A stretch of 44,707 bases of DNA from the NCBI GenBank assembly GCA_900540595.1, contig UQGL01000020.1:1-44707 (forward strand), read 5' to 3'. The position numbers and the translations under genes are program-made. Under the pieces are notes generated by a model. That model saw nothing but the letters and a program-made list of their open reading frames with translations. It made no database searches and was not told the origin of the DNA. This stretch comes from an uncultured Oscillospiraceae bacterium (GTDB taxonomy: Bacteria > Bacillota > Clostridia > Oscillospirales > Ruminococcaceae). This document shows positions 43,708 through 44,707 of this stretch, in pieces (within the stretch, counting starts at the first letter, position 1; each line of letters opens with the position of its first letter).

Positions 43708-44049
43708 TTAGTTCAACAGCATCATTGCGATGTTCGCACCAATTCCCGCACACGAAATAATCGCAAAAAGGCAAATTATGGCCTTCTTAACAAATTTCAA
43801 AGCTGCATTATCTCCGTTTTGATGCGCGCTCGCATTGTAAAAATTAGAATATCCATTCCAAAATAGAATAGCTATAAGGCTGCTGACAGGCGGAATTACT
43901 ACCGTCCAAAGCTTTGGCAAGTAGTTTGTTGCTCCTGCACTGTTCCATTGTACAGCCGCCACATCTGGCAAATACATAAAGGCAGTAACACTGAGAATCA
44001 CTGTCACTGCAAGAATAAGCAGCTGGATTTTTGTCCTTGTATTCTTCAT
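43708..44049 (-). CDS. Small DUF1648/SdpI-N-like membrane protein
   Basis: 113 residues, three hydrophobic segments (about 8-26, 46-65, 86-112). The central MYLPDVAAVQWNSAGATNYLPKLW fits the DUF1648 pattern (LPDxVAxHWNxxGxP) found at the N terminus of SdpI-type immunity proteins, although the usual His before Trp is Gln here. It is much more AT-rich than its surroundings, with strong -10/-35 boxes and a terminator of its own, so it may have come by transfer. GAGGTGAT precedes the ATG by 7-8 nt. A role in self-protection against a membrane toxin is possible by family analogy only; no toxin gene is near. Confidence 0.8.
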   Translation of the reverse strand: MKNTRTKIQLLILAVTVILSVTAFMYLPDVAAVQWNSAGATNYLPKLWTVVIPPVSSLIAILFWNGYSNFYNASAHQNGDNAALKFVKKAIICLFAIISCAGIGANIAMMLLN

Positions 44050-44068
44050 ATCTTATCACCTCAATGCC

Positions 44069-44097
44069 ATTATATCACACACATCATTTCAATTCAA
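44069..44097 (-). promoter_or_regulatory. Promoter of the DUF1648 gene
   Basis: TTGAAT (44097-44092), 17-bp spacer, perfect TATAAT (44074-44069), minus strand, 20 bp before the ATG. Confidence 0.85.
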
Positions 44098-44253
44098 TCA
44101 TATTTCTGTTAATTGATATGAGCTGCACAGAATGGGCGGCAAGCATCACTTTGAAATTGTATCACCGTTAAAGCAGTACGCCCGAAGCACGGTGCAGCCT
44201 TTCATAAAGGTGCGCTCTTGATGAACAATCAGCGCAGACCGTGCCCGCCCCCT

Positions 44254-44360
44254 GCCTCCCTTGTCAAAGGGAGGTGGCGCCGCAGCGCCGGAGGGATTTC
44301 TGCCTGTTGCCGACTGCTTTCCTTTAACCACCCCAGTAGGGGCCGGACATGCCCGGCCCG
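44254..44360. repeat. Half copy of the CCTCCCTTGTC repeat plus a family P palindrome
   Basis: CTCCCTTGTCAAAGGGAGGTGGCG...GCCGGAGGGATT (44254-44304) and GTAGGGGCCGGACATGCCCGGCCC (44336-44360). The 520-bp gap between the DUF1648 promoter and the tRNA holds these, two hairpins and no protein gene I can support. Confidence 0.75.
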
Positions 44361-44459
44361 CGCACTTCCGAAAGCCTCTACGCCAATCTTAAACAACAGC
44401 CCCCGCCAACCACCCCGGCCACATCAACTTTCCGCTCATGCGGGAATCTCCCCCGCCCT

Positions 44460-44486
44460 AAAAAACAATCCGCAGGATTGTTTTTT
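44460..44486. terminator. Symmetric AAAAAACAATCC-GCA-GGATTGTTTTTT hairpin
   Basis: A perfect 12-bp stem with A-run and T-run at the two ends, which would work as an intrinsic terminator in both directions. No gene ends directly next to it. Confidence 0.65.
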
Positions 44487-44533
44487 GCCGCCCGCGGGCG
44501 GCCGTCCTGTTCGATTCCTCGCACGGAAGCACC

Positions 44534-44562
44534 AAAAAAACTCCCCAGCCTAAGCTGGGGAG
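44534..44562 (-). terminator. Intrinsic terminator of the rRNA/tRNA-Glu transcript
   Basis: Minus strand GCTCCCCAGC region: CTCCCCAGC, loop TTAG, GCTGGGGAG, TTTTTTT, 8 nt after the tRNA CCA end. Confidence 0.93.
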
Positions 44563-44569
44563 CATTTTT

Positions 44570-44644
44570 TGGTGACCCGTGCGGGAATCGAACCCACGTT
44601 AACGGCGTGAGAGGCCGCTGTCTTAACCGCTTGACCAACGGGCC
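44570..44644 (-). tRNA. tRNA-Glu (anticodon CTC), CCA encoded
   Basis: 75 nt. Acceptor GGCCCGT pairs with ACGGGTC; the anticodon loop CTCTCAC gives CTC, which reads GAG; the T arm is GTGGG-TTCGATT-CCCGC; discriminator A and CCA are encoded. It lies directly downstream of the 5S gene, so it is probably co-transcribed with the rRNA operon. Confidence 0.95.
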
Positions 44645-44658
44645 ATAATAAAAAGAGA

Positions 44659-44707
44659 AGCCGGCATCTACCTATTTTCACAGGCCGTTTCCAGCCAACT
44701 ATCTTCG
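44659..44707 (-). rRNA. rrf: 5S rRNA, 3' part (cut by the window edge)
   Basis: The minus strand reads CGAAGATAGTTGGCTGGAAA and then CGGCCTGTGAAAATAGGTAG ATGCCGGC, the 3' third of a Firmicute 5S rRNA (helix IV and the closing helix I strand). The exact 3' end is uncertain by a few nt. An rRNA operon should continue past the window. Confidence 0.85.

Noticed and set aside
44378..44638. 86-codon minus-strand frame over tRNA-Glu
   Set aside because: It covers the tRNA and its terminator; a well-known type of spurious call.

Overview
This window looks like a chromosomal segment of a GC-rich gut Firmicute of the Oscillospiraceae/Ruminococcaceae type (Faecalibacterium, Gemmiger, Subdoligranulum relatives). 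The evidence is the gene order, AGGAGG-type ribosome binding sites, Gram-positive wall genes (LCP ligase, GH25 muramidase), an infC gene with a non-AUG start, and many GC-rich palindromic repeats between genes. The genus is an inference from protein style and gene order, not from a database search.

From 83 to about 30,180 almost everything is on the minus strand. Read in the direction of transcription it holds: a lone protein with four helix-turn-helix units; the infC-rpmI-rplT translation operon with its own promoter, leader and attenuator; a SpoU-type RNA methyltransferase; dprA; topA; a long housekeeping run trmFO-plsX-rnc-smc-ftsY-rdgB-yhbY-nadD-yqeK-LCP-rsfS-leuS; a membrane glycosylation cluster (GtrB-like GT2, GtrII-like glucosyltransferase, MATE transporter); and a large exported GH25 protein whose C-terminal half is a 5'-nucleotidase fold lacking its metal ligands.

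At about 31.2 kb the direction flips. A lone type IV pilin-like gene (minus) and an XRE regulator (plus) diverge from a shared region rich in operator-like repeats. Plus-strand genes follow: ddl-murI, a DUF1934 gene, argS. Behind argS lies a stretch of about 1.5 kb without protein genes. Its core (about 36,837-37,628) has a promoter at the front, many perfect local hairpins, an internal duplicated module and a 12-bp intrinsic terminator at the end. I read it as a large structured non-coding RNA, and it is the most interesting object in the window.

From 37.95 kb to the end most genes are minus again: a GNAT acetyltransferase, a small unknown protein, metG-EamA transporter-tatD, an amino-acid racemase with a puzzling start codon, a small DUF1648 membrane protein, tRNA-Glu(CTC) and the 3' part of a 5S rRNA cut by the window edge, so an rRNA operon lies just outside.

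Gaps between genes are dominated by several families of interspersed palindromic repeats. Family A is a 125-250 bp imperfect palindrome bounded by GGCTTCCCCC-type arms. Family P is built on GGCCGGGCATGCCCGGCC. Families Q and R occur in a composite Q-R-P block seen twice in the same order and orientation. These repeats create spurious N-terminal extensions on many open frames, so I chose starts downstream of them, and one copy supplies the last residues and stop codon of the MATE gene.
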